Shown piece by piece: positions 1 through 7,565 of a stretch of DNA of 10,177 bases. This DNA is from Flavobacterium sp. (lineage in GTDB: Bacteria > Bacteroidota > Bacteroidia > Flavobacteriales > Flavobacteriaceae). A model generated the notes under the pieces. That model had not been told where the DNA came from and searched no databases. It worked only from the letters and a program-made list of their open reading frames with translations. Made by a program: the position numbers and the translations under genes. Each line of letters starts with the position of its first letter. Positions within the stretch are counted from its first letter, which is position 1. The DNA is taken from the NCBI RefSeq assembly GCF_030146175.1, contig NZ_JASLCE010000141.1, forward strand, positions 1 through 10,177. Direction: 5' to 3'.

Positions 1-54
1 GTTACAGTCAACAGTTTTCAAGACTGCCGCAATCGACCACTCTGCCATTTCTCC
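1..54 (-). tRNA. tRNA-Ser (anticodon UGA), 5' part only; 3' part beyond the left edge
   Basis: Read on the minus strand from position 54, the sequence folds as a tRNA. The 5' acceptor strand is GGAGAAA, followed by TG, then a D arm with stem GCA/TGC enclosing the usual AGTGGTCGAT-type loop. The anticodon stem is GCAGT/ACTGT with loop CTTGAAA. The anticodon TGA lies at 18-20 (complement), so it reads serine UCA and related codons. Ten further nucleotides begin the long variable arm typical of tRNA-Ser. The variable arm end, T arm, 3' acceptor strand and discriminator lie outside the window. The D-arm and anticodon-loop pattern matches bacterial tRNA-Ser(UGA). It is the first RNA after its own promoter at 87-117. 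Confidence 0.93.
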
Positions 55-63
55 AATATATTA

Positions 64-86
64 CAACCGCTATAGGATTGCGGTTG
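64..86. repeat. Inverted repeat at the tRNA-Ser transcription start
   Basis: CAACCGC (64-70) and GCGGTTG (80-86) are perfect 7-bp inverted arms around a 9-nt spacer, abutting the -7 box at 87. The predicted start site lies inside the right arm, so the element would not be fully transcribed. It is therefore better read as a DNA-level site or chance than as an RNA hairpin. No T tract follows, which argues against a terminator. Confidence 0.4.
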
Positions 87-117
87 CAAATATAGTGTGT
101 TTTCCGGGTTTTGCAAG
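87..117 (-). promoter_or_regulatory. Bacteroidota-type promoter of tRNA-Ser
   Basis: On the minus strand CTTG (114-117) is followed by exactly 19 nt and then TATATTTG (87-94). This fits the Bacteroidota primary sigma consensus of TTTG, 19-21 nt, TAnnTTTG, with one mismatch in the upstream box. The start site would fall near 80-82, giving a leader of roughly 27 nt before the tRNA 5' end at 54. Confidence 0.7.
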
Positions 118-199
118 TCTTTTATACTATAAAATCATTAAAAAAAGTGATTCCTTTTGTAACTAACTTATAGTGATCAACTTATAAAATCCGGATTTA
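118..199. other. Spacer between the riboflavin gene and the tRNA promoter; weak terminator-like structures only
   Basis: No gene is visible here. The perfect palindrome AAATCCGGATTT (187-198) sits one base past the stop codon of the RibB-like gene. Further on, minus-strand AAAAG-GAATCA-CTTTT runs into a T tract around 143-158 and could act as a weak, GC-poor terminator of the six-gene operon. The octamer AACTTATA is directly repeated at 165-172 and 179-186. None of these is strong alone. Confidence 0.3.
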
Positions 200-1336
200 T
201 TAAAAACCTACGTATTCTGTAATTTCAAGACCGTATCCAATCATCCCCACACGCTTGGTTTGTTCGGAATTGGATAATAAACGGATCTTACAGATATCCA
301 AATCGTGTAGCATTTGCGCTCCGATCCCGAAATCTTTGGTATCAATCTTAATTTGAGGTGCTTTGTTTACACCTTGCGCCTGTAAGTTTTTCAGTTCAGA
401 CAAACGGTTTAGCATGTCGGCTGACTGGATTTCCTGGTTGATAAACAATATCGCTCCACGTCCTTCCTCGTTGATACGACGGAACATATCATCCAGACGT
501 TTATCGGCATCATTCGTAAGCGTACCCAAAATATCGTTATTCACATGTGTGGAATTGATACGTGTCAGGATAGACTCGCCAGAGCTCCAGCTTCCTTTAG
601 TAAGTGCAATATGCACTTGTTTGTTGGTAATCTGAAGATACGCGCGAAGACGGAAGGTTCCGAAACGGGTTTCAATCTCGAAATCTTCTTTTTTCTGAAT
701 CAAACTGTCGTGTTGCATTCTGTAGGCCACCAATGCTTCAATCGATACGATTTTAAGATCAAATCGTTTGGCGACTTCCATCAATTGTGGTAAACGTGCC
801 ATAGATCCGTCTTCGTTTAAGATCTCAACAAGGATTCCGGCTGGTTTTAAGCCCGCCAGACGTGCTAAATCGATAGCGGCTTCCGTATGACCGGTACGAC
901 GTAATACACCGCCTTGTTTGGCGCGTAACGGAAAAATATGCCCTGGTCGGCCAAGGTCTTCCGGTTTGGTGTTGTCGTCTACTAATGAAAGTATGGTTTT
1001 GGCTCTGTCGTGAACCGAAATACCTGTAGTACATCCATGCCCTTTTAAATCAACCGAAACGGTAAACTGGGTTTCATGAAGTACGGTATTATTGGTCACC
1101 ATCAGGTTTAAATCAAGTTCTTTACATCTGGCCTCGGTTAAGGGGGCACAAATCAGACCGCGGCCATGTGTGGCCATAAAGTTGATCATCTCTGGAGTAA
1201 CTTTTTCAGCTGCTGCGATAAAATCCCCTTCATTTTCACGATCTTCATCATCTACAACAATAATGATTTTGCCTTGTCGGATATCTTCAATAGCTTCTTC
1301 TATAGTGTTGAGTTGTATGTTAGTGTTAGTTGCCAT
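200..1336 (-). CDS. ribB: 3,4-dihydroxy-2-butanone-4-phosphate synthase (RibB) fused to a degenerate GTP cyclohydrolase II-like domain
   Basis: The 378-residue protein makes 3,4-dihydroxy-2-butanone 4-phosphate from ribulose 5-phosphate for riboflavin synthesis in the cytosol. Residues 1-208 are a full RibB domain: [11 protein letters not shown] (29-39, with Arg33, Glu34, Glu36 and Asp38), the HGRG region (57-60), [10 protein letters not shown] (130-139), GHTEA with His150, and Glu171 all match known catalytic or metal-binding positions. Residues about 217-378 align over their whole length with GTP cyclohydrolase II (FGTFRL at 225-230, [10 protein letters not shown] at 289-298, DFGIGAQ near the end). 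However, the three zinc cysteines are replaced by His264, Asn275 and Ala277, and the RQEGRGIGL active-site segment reads [11 protein letters not shown] infer a RibA pseudoenzyme domain, so a separate RibA should exist. The start at 1336 was chosen because MATNT begins just before the family N-terminus; an upstream in-frame start at 1402 would lie inside the permease gene. The start overlaps the permease stop by 11 nt. Confidence 0.92.
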   Translation of the reverse strand: MATNTNIQLNTIEEAIEDIRQGKIIIVVDDEDRENEGDFIAAAEKVTPEMINFMATHGRGLICAPLTEARCKELDLNLMVTNNTVLHETQFTVSVDLKGHGCTTGISVHDRAKTILSLVDDNTKPEDLGRPGHIFPLRAKQGGVLRRTGHTEAAIDLARLAGLKPAGILVEILNEDGSMARLPQLMEVAKRFDLKIVSIEALVAYRMQHDSLIQKKEDFEIETRFGTFRLRAYLQITNKQVHIALTKGSWSSGESILTRINSTHVNNDILGTLTNDADKRLDDMFRRINEEGRGAILFINQEIQSADMLNRLSELKNLQAQGVNKAPQIKIDTKDFGIGAQMLHDLDICKIRLLSNSEQTKRVGMIGYGLEITEYVGF

Positions 1337-2774
1337 TTTGATTGTTATTATTTTTAAATAGTTTTTCGGAAAGTTTTTGGAACGGCAAGGTAATCCAGTC
1401 AAAATTGATCATGACACCAATATCGTTGGTGGCACGATAGGTTAGGAATATTGCCAGAGGCGTTAATACAATGGAGGCCATCCAGGTTCCTAAAAAGGGA
1501 GGAATACCATTTTCCTGTGCCACTTTTTTACCGAAAGTATTGATGAAGTGGTAAATAATAAAGATAAGTACCGCAAATACAATTGGTAATCCCAGTCCTC
1601 CTTTACGGATGATCGCTCCTAAGGGCGCACCGATAAAGAACATTAGCAGACAGGAAAAAGCGACCACAAATTTTTCGTGGAGTACAATCCAGTGTACATT
1701 GATATTTTTTTGTTTTTCGAGTAAATCAGCACTATTACTGTCGATAGAGTAATTCATGCTCATGATGTTGTTTTTGGCGACTTCCAGAACTTTATATTGC
1801 ATTTCCGGTGTCATTAACGACAACAGGTCTTTCGTCTTATTCGGATCGCCTCCTGTGGAACCATGCTTGGGTTTTAAGGCATAATCCGTTCCCTGTATAA
1901 TATTATCGGCAAAGGAAAGTTTATCCTTTTTAAGATTGGTTTCCAGTGAGTCGATCGTAAAATTCAACTCATTCAGGGTAAGCATGGTGTTGGTATTGGT
2001 GATCTTTTCGTTTTCATCTACCGGATTTAAAGCGGTCAGATCGATATTGACCCGGTATTTTTTAAAGGCGGCTTTGGCAAACGGTTCTCTTTTGCGTTCT
2101 TCGTAGCTTTTCGGCATCACATCTTCATAATAATACCCGTCGAACAAATCCAGTTTTAGAATGTTCGAGTTTTCTTCGTTGATCAACAAACCTCTTTTGG
2201 CTTTAATAACCGATTTGTTACCGGTGCCGAGGTTGGATTTTTCGTGCATCGTTACACCTTCCAACTGCTCCCCTTTTTCACCGGATTTTTTGTCGACTTT
2301 AATAGAAATATTACCGATTTTATTAAAAAGTCCCTCGGCTATAGCCATAGCGGGCTTGGTATGAAAAATTTCTTTTCGGAGGTTTACGAAGTTATACTCG
2401 GCTTTTGGAATGACGTTGTTGGCAAAAAAAAAGGATACAAAGCTTAGCAACACGATAAAGATGTTTAAACTTTGCATCGCCCGTTTCAGGGAAATACCGG
2501 ACGATTTCATCGCAGCAAATTCATAATTTTCAGCAAAACTTCCAAAGGTCATAATCGAAGCCAGCAAAATAGAAAGTGGCAATACCAACGGAATCATTTT
2601 TGGCGAATAGAAAAGCAGGAACTGAAATACAAGCCAGGCATCGAGGTCTTTACCCGCTAATTCGGCAATAAAGAGCCATATTCCTTGTAAAATGAATATA
2701 AAAAAAAGGATTACAAATACCGTAGCAAAGGTAATCAGAAAGCTTTTAAGAATGTAACGGTCTAATATTTTCAC
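1326..2774 (-). CDS. LptF/LptG (YjgP/YjgQ) family permease, lipopolysaccharide export
   Basis: A 482-residue inner-membrane protein with the LptF/LptG layout. It opens with [12 protein letters not shown] and has three N-terminal transmembrane helices (about 12-37, 47-78 and 103-121). A periplasmic beta-rich domain (about 135-250) follows, then a polar, helix-prone stretch (about 255-360) and three C-terminal helices (about 365-386, 396-413 and 427-447). In the family, LptF and LptG with the ATPase LptB pull lipopolysaccharide from the inner membrane into the Lpt bridge. E. coli LptF and LptG have about 360 residues, and the extra length here lies mostly before helix 4. I cannot tell LptF from LptG. 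The start is GTG at 2774: an in-frame TAG lies five codons upstream, and the lolA-like stop ends 7 nt before it. The gene overlaps the ribB start by 11 nt, suggesting translational coupling. Confidence 0.88.
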   Translation of the reverse strand: MKILDRYILKSFLITFATVFVILFFIFILQGIWLFIAELAGKDLDAWLVFQFLLFYSPKMIPLVLPLSILLASIMTFGSFAENYEFAAMKSSGISLKRAMQSLNIFIVLLSFVSFFFANNVIPKAEYNFVNLRKEIFHTKPAMAIAEGLFNKIGNISIKVDKKSGEKGEQLEGVTMHEKSNLGTGNKSVIKAKRGLLINEENSNILKLDLFDGYYYEDVMPKSYEERKREPFAKAAFKKYRVNIDLTALNPVDENEKITNTNTMLTLNELNFTIDSLETNLKKDKLSFADNIIQGTDYALKPKHGSTGGDPNKTKDLLSLMTPEMQYKVLEVAKNNIMSMNYSIDSNSADLLEKQKNINVHWIVLHEKFVVAFSCLLMFFIGAPLGAIIRKGGLGLPIVFAVLIFIIYHFINTFGKKVAQENGIPPFLGTWMASIVLTPLAIFLTYRATNDIGVMINFDWITLPFQKLSEKLFKNNNNQNGN

Positions 2775-2781
2775 CCGATAA

Positions 2782-3426
2782 TTAATCTAATTTATTGATG
2801 TAGTAATTAGGATATTTACTCTCGGTAAAGGTAAAATGATTTTTCGAAATAGGCTGATTCGTTTTAAAAGAATTAACAGTAAGCGTTGTTTTTGTACCGT
2901 CTTTCGCAATTTCGATCTTATTATAGATGTGTTTAGTCTGAGTATCAATCCCTAACAGTATTTCTTTGGTTTTATCCTTGGTACTAAGCGGTGTTAGTTT
3001 TACATACTGAATTTTTCGCCCACGAATGTTTTGCAGGATGTCCCAGTTGTATTTATACCCGGAATTAAAGAACGTCAGCATTTTGGACGGCGTAATGGAG
3101 TTTTCGTCGTTTTCGTTGTATTTGGAAATCGTCACCTCCTCGTCCTCGGGTATAATGGTGTAATTTTTCTTTCCGTCGAAAATACGGGTAACGCCCATAA
3201 AGTTCAAAACAAACTGGTTGCCTTTTAAAGTAAGGTTCCCTTTGCTATCCTGATTTTGGTTTTGTTTTTGATTTTGCAGCGTAAAACGAAAATCGATTAC
3301 GATGTTATCATAACTTTTGGCTTTTGCCGAAACTTCATCCAATAGGTCTTTTGCCTTTTTGGAATCCTGCGCCTGCAACGTTAAGCCGCACAAGAGTAGT
3401 ATTACAAGTTGAAAAAAAGTACGCAT
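2782..3426 (-). CDS. lolA: LolA-type outer-membrane lipoprotein carrier protein (periplasmic)
   Basis: A 214-residue secreted protein. MRTFFQLVILLLCGLTLQA is a standard signal peptide with likely cleavage before QD. The mature part shows the LolA pattern: a helix beginning AKDLLDEVSAKAKSYDNIVIDF, then beta strands with KGNLTLKGNQF, RIFDGKKNYTIIPEDEEVTI and a C-terminal LTVNSFKTNQPIS block. LolA ferries lipoproteins from the LolCDE complex across the periplasm. Bacteroidota versions are divergent, so the family call is firmer than the exact substrate. A Gln/Asn-rich run (QNQKQNQNQD) lies early in the mature domain. The start at 3426 was chosen because it begins the signal peptide and sits one base after the ftsK stop; an in-frame ATG 16 codons upstream lies inside ftsK. 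The permease gene follows after 7 nt, and both proteins serve outer-membrane building. Confidence 0.82.
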   Translation of the reverse strand: MRTFFQLVILLLCGLTLQAQDSKKAKDLLDEVSAKAKSYDNIVIDFRFTLQNQKQNQNQDSKGNLTLKGNQFVLNFMGVTRIFDGKKNYTIIPEDEEVTISKYNENDENSITPSKMLTFFNSGYKYNWDILQNIRGRKIQYVKLTPLSTKDKTKEILLGIDTQTKHIYNKIEIAKDGTKTTLTVNSFKTNQPISKNHFTFTESKYPNYYINKLD

Positions 3427-3427
3427 T

Positions 3428-5959
3428 TTACAAATCATTTTGTTCGTTAGCAAAGAATTGATCAAGAGCAACAAGATCAGGAATCAATACGCTTCGGGCT
3501 TTGCTGCCTTCGAACGGACCAACGATTCCGGCTGCTTCCAGCTGGTCAATTAGTCGTCCGGCGCGATTGTATCCCAATTTCAATTTTCTTTGTAACAAAG
3601 AAGCCGATCCCTGTTGTGCGGTTACAATAATCTCGGCGGCATCTCTGAATAAAGAATCTCTATCGGAAATATCAATATCAAGACTTATGCCACTTTCTTC
3701 ACCAACGTATTCCGGAAGCAAATAAGCATTCGGATAGGCTTTTTGAGAACCAATAAATTCGGTTATTTTTTCTACTTCAGGCGTATCGACAAACGCACAC
3801 TGTACGCGGGTAAGATCGTTACCTTGCGTATAAAGCAAATCCCCACGTCCAATCAACTGATCGGCACCCTGACTGTCCAAAATAGTCCTGGAGTCAATTT
3901 TGGAGGTTACCCTAAAAGCGATCCGTGCCGGGAAATTGGCTTTGATAATACCGGTAATAACGTTTACCGATGGACGTTGTGTTGCGATGATCAAATGAAT
4001 TCCGATCGCACGCGCCAACTGTGCCAGTCGGGCGATTGGTGTTTCCACTTCTTTACCAGCCGTCATGATCAGGTCGGCAAACTCATCGACAACCAAAACG
4101 ATATACGGTAAGAACCGGTGACCGTTTTCCGGATTTAGTTTACGAAGCTTGAATTTTTCGTTGTATTCTTTAATATTCCGAACCATCGCGTCTTTTAGCA
4201 GACTGTAACGGTTGTCCATTTCAATACAAAGTGAATTTAACGTATGGATCACTTTTGTGTTATCGGTAATAATGGCATCTTCGGTGTCCGGAAGTTTGGC
4301 CAGATAATGGCGTTCAATTTTATTAAAAAGCGTAAGCTCTACTTTTTTAGGATCGACCAATACAAATTTTACTTCGGCCGGGTGTTTTTTATACAATAAC
4401 GATGTTAAAACGGCATTTAGTCCAACCGATTTACCCTGTCCGGTAGCACCGGCCATTAAAAGGTGCGGCATTTTTGCCAGGTCGACTACAAAGGTTTCGT
4501 TTGAAATCGTTTTTCCTAAGGCAATAGGTAATTCCATTTCGGCCGTCTGAAATTTCGGTGAGCCAATAACGCTCTTCATCGAAACCATAGTAGGCGAATT
4601 GTTTGGCACTTCGATACCAATGGTTCCTTTTCCTGGTATTGGAGCAATAATACGGATTCCCAAAGCCGCCAGCGATAAAGCAATGTCGTCTTCAAGGCTT
4701 TTGATTTTGGAAATACGAATACCGGCTTCCGGTACGATTTCGTATAACGTTACCGTTGGTCCTACGGTTGCTTTGATCTGCGCAATATCGATTTTGTAAT
4801 TGCGTAGCGTTTCGACAATACGGTTTTTATTTTCTTCGAGTTCCGCCTGGTTGATCGTAATTCCACCGGAGTTATATTCTTTCAAAAGATCGATTGATGG
4901 AAACTGATAGTGCGACAAATCGAGTGTTGGATCGAATTCTCCGAAATCCTTCACTAGCTTAGCCGCCAGATTTTCTTCTACAAACGTTTCTTCTTCTATT
5001 TTTTCGATGACAAAATGTTCGTCGTCTGTTTTGATAATTTCGGATGTAGGCACAACCGGCGTAGGTACAACCGGAGGCGTAACAATCGGAACAACCGGTT
5101 CTACCGGTTTGGTTTTTAACGTGATTTCCGAGGCGTGCTCAATAGTCGGTTTTAATGATTCCTGATCGATTTCAAAAGCCGAAGGTTTGGTTTTTAATTC
5201 GATATTAGACAAGATTTCTTCGTCTTCTTCACTATTAAAATCCAGACTCGGGTTGGAGATTTCGATCGATTCGTCGATGATTTCATCCGGAAGCGGAACC
5301 GGTGTAATAACCGTGTTTTGTGCTATCGGAGCATCCTGATTTAATTCTTCGTTAAACGACTGATTGGTTTTTTCAAAGAAATTTTTGATGCCTTCGGTAG
5401 AAACTTTTATTTTCAGAATCAGATAGACAATAATACCAAAAAGGAGTACCAGAAAAGTACCTGTTTTCCCAAGATAATCCTGAACGAAAAGGTTCATTTC
5501 ATAACCGATAATTCCCCCTAACTGCGGGACATAATTCCAGAAAAAACCGAATAATATGGATAAAATTACCATCGCAAACAAATCCCAGAAAATGCTCTTT
5601 TTTAGTTTTCCTAGCGACAAGTCAACCAATAGGTAGGCACCGGCTAAAAAGAATAGTCGGACAAATAAAAAGGAAGCCACACCGAATCCTTTGTATAAAA
5701 AGAAATCGGACAGGAACGCTCCAAATTTCCCTAACCAGTTATAAGTTTTCTCACTGCGATCTCCAAAGTCGGTTAAGGCACTTTGGTCGTAATCACCGTA
5801 GATATAATAGGAAATAAAAGAGAGTAACAAGGCTACCGAAAATAAAACAAGTAAAGCCCCGAGTAGGACTTTGTACTGGCGGGATAAGTGCCATGTAAAT
5901 TTCGGTTTTGTTGCTTTTTCCCCTTTATCGGGAGTATCTTTTTTTGTTGCTTTTGCCAT
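3428..5959 (-). CDS. ftsK: DNA translocase FtsK/SpoIIIE
   Basis: An 843-residue division-septum DNA pump that clears and aligns chromosome ends for dimer resolution. The N-terminus (about 30-185) holds four to five membrane helices. A long acidic, Pro/Val-rich linker (about 186-335) includes VVPTPVVPTSE and two LKTKP motifs. The alpha domain follows (about 345-480). The RecA-like motor has Walker A GATGQGKS (504-511), DPKKVEL (536-542) and Walker B VLVVDEFADL (621-630), with ATQRPS (659-664). The C-terminal gamma winged helix (about 765-826) contains LLQRKLKLGYNRAGRLIDQLE and GIVGPFEGSK, the module that reads polar DNA motifs and contacts XerD in other bacteria. The length is typical for Bacteroidota FtsK, whose linker is far shorter than E. 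coli's. It lies 46 nt after the DgkA-like gene, with no convincing promoter between, and 1 nt before lolA. Confidence 0.97.
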   Translation of the reverse strand: MAKATKKDTPDKGEKATKPKFTWHLSRQYKVLLGALLVLFSVALLLSFISYYIYGDYDQSALTDFGDRSEKTYNWLGKFGAFLSDFFLYKGFGVASFLFVRLFFLAGAYLLVDLSLGKLKKSIFWDLFAMVILSILFGFFWNYVPQLGGIIGYEMNLFVQDYLGKTGTFLVLLFGIIVYLILKIKVSTEGIKNFFEKTNQSFNEELNQDAPIAQNTVITPVPLPDEIIDESIEISNPSLDFNSEEDEEILSNIELKTKPSAFEIDQESLKPTIEHASEITLKTKPVEPVVPIVTPPVVPTPVVPTSEIIKTDDEHFVIEKIEEETFVEENLAAKLVKDFGEFDPTLDLSHYQFPSIDLLKEYNSGGITINQAELEENKNRIVETLRNYKIDIAQIKATVGPTVTLYEIVPEAGIRISKIKSLEDDIALSLAALGIRIIAPIPGKGTIGIEVPNNSPTMVSMKSVIGSPKFQTAEMELPIALGKTISNETFVVDLAKMPHLLMAGATGQGKSVGLNAVLTSLLYKKHPAEVKFVLVDPKKVELTLFNKIERHYLAKLPDTEDAIITDNTKVIHTLNSLCIEMDNRYSLLKDAMVRNIKEYNEKFKLRKLNPENGHRFLPYIVLVVDEFADLIMTAGKEVETPIARLAQLARAIGIHLIIATQRPSVNVITGIIKANFPARIAFRVTSKIDSRTILDSQGADQLIGRGDLLYTQGNDLTRVQCAFVDTPEVEKITEFIGSQKAYPNAYLLPEYVGEESGISLDIDISDRDSLFRDAAEIIVTAQQGSASLLQRKLKLGYNRAGRLIDQLEAAGIVGPFEGSKARSVLIPDLVALDQFFANEQNDL

Positions 5960-6005
5960 TTAAAATTTCGAAATTATGTTGCAAAAAAATGCAGTAAGCC
6001 TGGAA

Positions 6006-6374
6006 TTAGGTTAGCCGTGGCAAATATATAATTAATCCCACAGCTATGGCGGCCATAGCGGCAAAAAATACAGCTCCGGCGGCTATGTCTTTAATAAAAC
6101 CGATTTTCTGGTGGTAGTCCGGATGGATAAAATCGGCTATCTTTTCGACAGCCGTATTCAATCCTTCAATACTAAGTACCAATCCGATCGCAAGGGTCTG
6201 GATAAGCCATTCCTCTTTTGAAATATGAAAATAAAATCCGGCCAGAGTGACCACTATTGCCAGGCTAAACTGAACCATGACACTGTGTTCGGTTGTGATC
6301 AGTTTATAAGCGCCTTTAAAGGCAAAGACAAGGCTTTTCAGCCGACCGGTAAAAAAGGAATTATCTTTTTTCAT
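6006..6374 (-). CDS. dgkA: Diacylglycerol kinase / undecaprenol kinase family protein (DgkA)
   Basis: A 122-residue membrane protein with three transmembrane helices (about 33-50, 55-72 and 98-117) after an amphipathic N-terminus. All key residues of the DgkA fold are present one position later than in E. coli DgkA: Glu29, Glu70, Asn73, Glu77, Lys95 and Asp96, within EGLNTAVEKIADF and KDIAAGAV. The family phosphorylates diacylglycerol in proteobacteria or undecaprenol in Gram-positive bacteria, using ATP at the inner membrane. The sequence does not show which lipid is used; either would recycle a by-product of envelope synthesis. It begins 8 nt after the tpx stop and ends 46 nt before ftsK, so it is probably the second gene of the operon. 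Confidence 0.92.
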   Translation of the reverse strand: MKKDNSFFTGRLKSLVFAFKGAYKLITTEHSVMVQFSLAIVVTLAGFYFHISKEEWLIQTLAIGLVLSIEGLNTAVEKIADFIHPDYHQKIGFIKDIAAGAVFFAAMAAIAVGLIIYLPRLT

Positions 6375-6382
6375 TGACTTGT

Positions 6383-6880
6383 TTAAAGTGCTGCCAAAGC
6401 ATTATCGTAATTGGGTTCGTTAACGATTTCCGGAACCTGTTCACTATACTGAACCACTCCGTTTTCGTCAATTACAATAACTACACGTGAGTGTAAACCA
6501 GCCAAAGGACCGTCGGCGATAGTCAATCCGTACTCTTTTCCGAAATTTCCATCTCTGAAATCAGATAAGTTGATCACATTTGATAAACCTTCCGCTCCAC
6601 AAAAACGAGCCTGAGCAAATGGTAAATCACGCGAAATACACAATACTTTTGTATTTTCCAGATTACTGGCTTTTTCGTTGAATTTACGTACCGATGCCGC
6701 GCAAGTACCCGTATCAACACTAGGAAAGATATTTAATACAACTTTACTTCCTTTAAAATCGGATAACGAAGCCACGGAAAGGTCGTTTTTTACCAGTTGA
6801 AAATCTTTTGCTTGTGTACCTACCTGCGGTAATTCTCCTGAGGTATGAATGGTATTCCCTTGTAAAGTGATTTGTGCCAT
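6383..6880 (-). CDS. tpx: Thiol peroxidase (Tpx, atypical 2-Cys peroxiredoxin)
   Basis: A 165-residue cytosolic or periplasmic peroxidase that reduces hydrogen peroxide and organic hydroperoxides with thioredoxin. The family signature is intact: the peroxidatic Cys60 lies in PSVDTGTC (53-60) and the resolving Cys94 in RFCGAEG (92-98). The N-terminal [18 protein letters not shown] and the FPSVDT and [11 protein letters not shown] blocks are characteristic. The length matches E. coli Tpx (168). The start at 6880 was chosen because it gives the family N-terminus and lies 22 nt downstream of a good -7 box; a longer in-frame reading to 6979 would run through that promoter. No signal peptide is seen, so cytosol is likelier. 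It is the first gene of the operon tpx-dgkA-ftsK-lolA-lpt-ribB. Confidence 0.96.
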   Translation of the reverse strand: MAQITLQGNTIHTSGELPQVGTQAKDFQLVKNDLSVASLSDFKGSKVVLNIFPSVDTGTCAASVRKFNEKASNLENTKVLCISRDLPFAQARFCGAEGLSNVINLSDFRDGNFGKEYGLTIADGPLAGLHSRVVIVIDENGVVQYSEQVPEIVNEPNYDNALAAL

Positions 6881-6901
6881 TGTTTCATTTTTTTTAGTAT
6901 T

Positions 6902-6932
6902 CAAAAGTATAAAATTATATCGGAAATATAAA
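6902..6932 (-). promoter_or_regulatory. Bacteroidota-type promoter of the tpx-ftsK-ribB operon
   Basis: On the minus strand TACTTTTG (6902-6909) matches TAnnTTTG perfectly. With 19 nt spacing, TTTA (6929-6932) stands where TTTG is expected. The start site would be near 6896, leaving a leader of about 15 nt before the tpx ATG at 6880. No other strong promoter is seen further into the operon. Confidence 0.62.
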
Positions 6933-7033
6933 AGCCGGTTTTTATCCGAAACGGTAACTCCGGACAGGAACATGGACAAACCGACGGTTACCTACGTCGA
7001 ATTAGGATATGCCACCCCTATCGGTTTCATTTT

Positions 7034-7047
7034 AAAATCATGATTTT
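7034..7047. repeat. Perfect 14-bp palindrome in the tpx / small-protein divergent region
   Basis: AAAATCATGATTTT is self-complementary over 14 bp. It lies about 150 bp upstream of tpx on one side and 121 bp upstream of the 60-residue gene on the other. It could be an operator for either, but AT-rich palindromes of this size can arise by chance. Confidence 0.3.
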
Positions 7048-7168
7048 TTATTTTGAAACAATCCCACTATACGACCTAAGTCACTAGAAATGAAAGCCTC
7101 AAAAATCACGATCCCTTGAAATTTTTATATATTTTTACTTCCCTATCATCAATAAAACAGTAAACTAT

Positions 7169-7351
7169 ATGGAACAGAAAAAATCACTTTCTTTTGTCTT
7201 TACAATCATAGCGATCATTGTAGGTGTAGCCTTCTTTAAGCAATTCGATTTTAAAACCTATACATTTGAAAAACCCGCTTTGGCCGCTATTTATGGTATT
7301 ACGTTTATCTTTTCTATAGTGATCATCATACGAAAGTATAGAGGTAAATAA
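7169..7351 (+). CDS. Small two-helix membrane protein of unknown function
   Basis: A 60-residue protein not assigned to a named family. It has a polar, basic N-terminus (MEQKKS), a first membrane helix at about 7-23, a short loop with KQFDFKTYTFEKPA (24-37), a second helix at about 36-54, and a basic C-terminus (RKYRGK). Positive charge at both ends predicts both termini in the cytosol, with the Phe/Tyr-rich loop outside. The start ATG follows an A/T-rich leader, and TATATTTT at 7128-7135 could be a -7 box, though no matching -33 box is seen. It stands alone between the divergent tpx operon and the inverted repeat at 7391. Clean hydropathy and coherent codon use support a real gene; similar short proteins are common in Flavobacteriaceae. 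Confidence 0.72.
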   Translation: MEQKKSLSFVFTIIAIIVGVAFFKQFDFKTYTFEKPALAAIYGITFIFSIVIIIRKYRGK

Positions 7352-7356
7352 CCTAC

Positions 7357-7371
7357 TAACAACAGTTGTTA
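7357..7371. repeat. Interrupted palindrome just after the small membrane protein gene
   Basis: TAACAAC-A-GTTGTTA gives 7-bp arms around a single base, 5 nt after the stop codon and followed by TTTATT. A one-base centre cannot form a tight RNA loop without opening pairs, so a weak terminator or a protein-binding site are both possible. Confidence 0.3.
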
Positions 7372-7390
7372 TTTATTCTGTTATCACTCC

Positions 7391-7425
7391 AACACCTGAC
7401 AGGTTTTCGAAACCTGTCAGGTGTT
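7391..7425. repeat. Long perfect inverted repeat, extragenic-palindrome type
   Basis: Arms AACACCTGACAGGTTT (7391-7406) and AAACCTGTCAGGTGTT (7410-7425) are perfectly complementary over 16 bp around TCG. It is much more GC-rich than its surroundings. No T run follows on either strand (AAGCACC to the right, GGAGTGA leftward), so it is not a textbook intrinsic terminator, although such a stem could still halt polymerase or protect the 3' end of the small-protein mRNA. From memory, ACCTGACAGG...CCTGTCAGGT palindromes recur between genes in flavobacterial genomes, which suggests a dispersed element; only one copy lies in this window. Confidence 0.8.
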
Positions 7426-7494
7426 AAGCACCGATTCAAAATCCGCATGGTCAGGCTACTTTTTATAAAAACTCCGTTTACCTTCTCATAAATC

Positions 7495-7508
7495 TACGAT
7501 ATATCGTA
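7495..7508. promoter_or_regulatory. Palindromic activator/operator site, copy 1 (upstream of alpha/beta hydrolase)
   Basis: TACGATATATCGTA is a perfect 14-bp palindrome, continued by AATAAAA. A near-identical element, TACGAAATATCGTAA, lies upstream of the cysteine hydrolase gene at 8965-8979. Its centre is about 89 bp upstream of the start site expected from the sigma-54-like promoter at 7566-7580, a normal place for an enhancer-binding-protein site. Confidence 0.65.
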
Positions 7509-7537
7509 AATAAAAAATCTTTTTAAAAACCATAAAC

Positions 7538-7556
7538 AACTGTAAACATAACAGTT
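7538..7556. repeat. Inverted repeat between activator site and promoter
   Basis: AACTGT (7538-7543) and ACAGTT (7551-7556) are perfect 6-bp arms with a 7-nt spacer, centred about 44 bp upstream of the predicted start site. It has no counterpart at the matching place of the second promoter. It could be a second regulator's site or chance. Confidence 0.3.
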
Positions 7557-7565
7557 AACAAAAAA

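Noticed and set aside
1337..1402. Longer N-terminus of the RibB-like protein starting at 1402
   Set aside because: It would lie inside the permease gene, and the family N-terminus begins at MATNT (1336).
3270..3300. Tandem repeat encoding QNQKQNQNQ in the LolA-like gene
   Set aside because: Short low-complexity codon run with imperfect units; nothing indicates phase variation or recombination.
3427..3474. Longer N-terminus of the LolA-like protein starting at 3474
   Set aside because: It would place 16 polar and hydrophobic residues before a perfect signal peptide and overlap ftsK by 47 nt.
5960..6005. Separate promoter for ftsK in the 46-nt gap
   Set aside because: TAATTTCG resembles a -7 box but no TTTG lies 19-21 nt upstream; read-through from dgkA explains expression.
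6881..6979. Longer N-terminus of Tpx starting at 6979
   Set aside because: The extra 33 residues do not fit the Tpx family and would be encoded by the promoter region.
6972..7043. A 23-codon plus-strand reading frame ([13 protein letters not shown]...) in the tpx upstream region, with AGGA just before its ATG
   Set aside because: Too short to judge, no family recognised, and Shine-Dalgarno signals carry little weight in Bacteroidota. It also follows directly on the tpx promoter region and may be chance.
7391..7425. CRISPR repeat or intrinsic terminator
   Set aside because: A single copy without spacers is not a CRISPR array, and no T run follows either arm.
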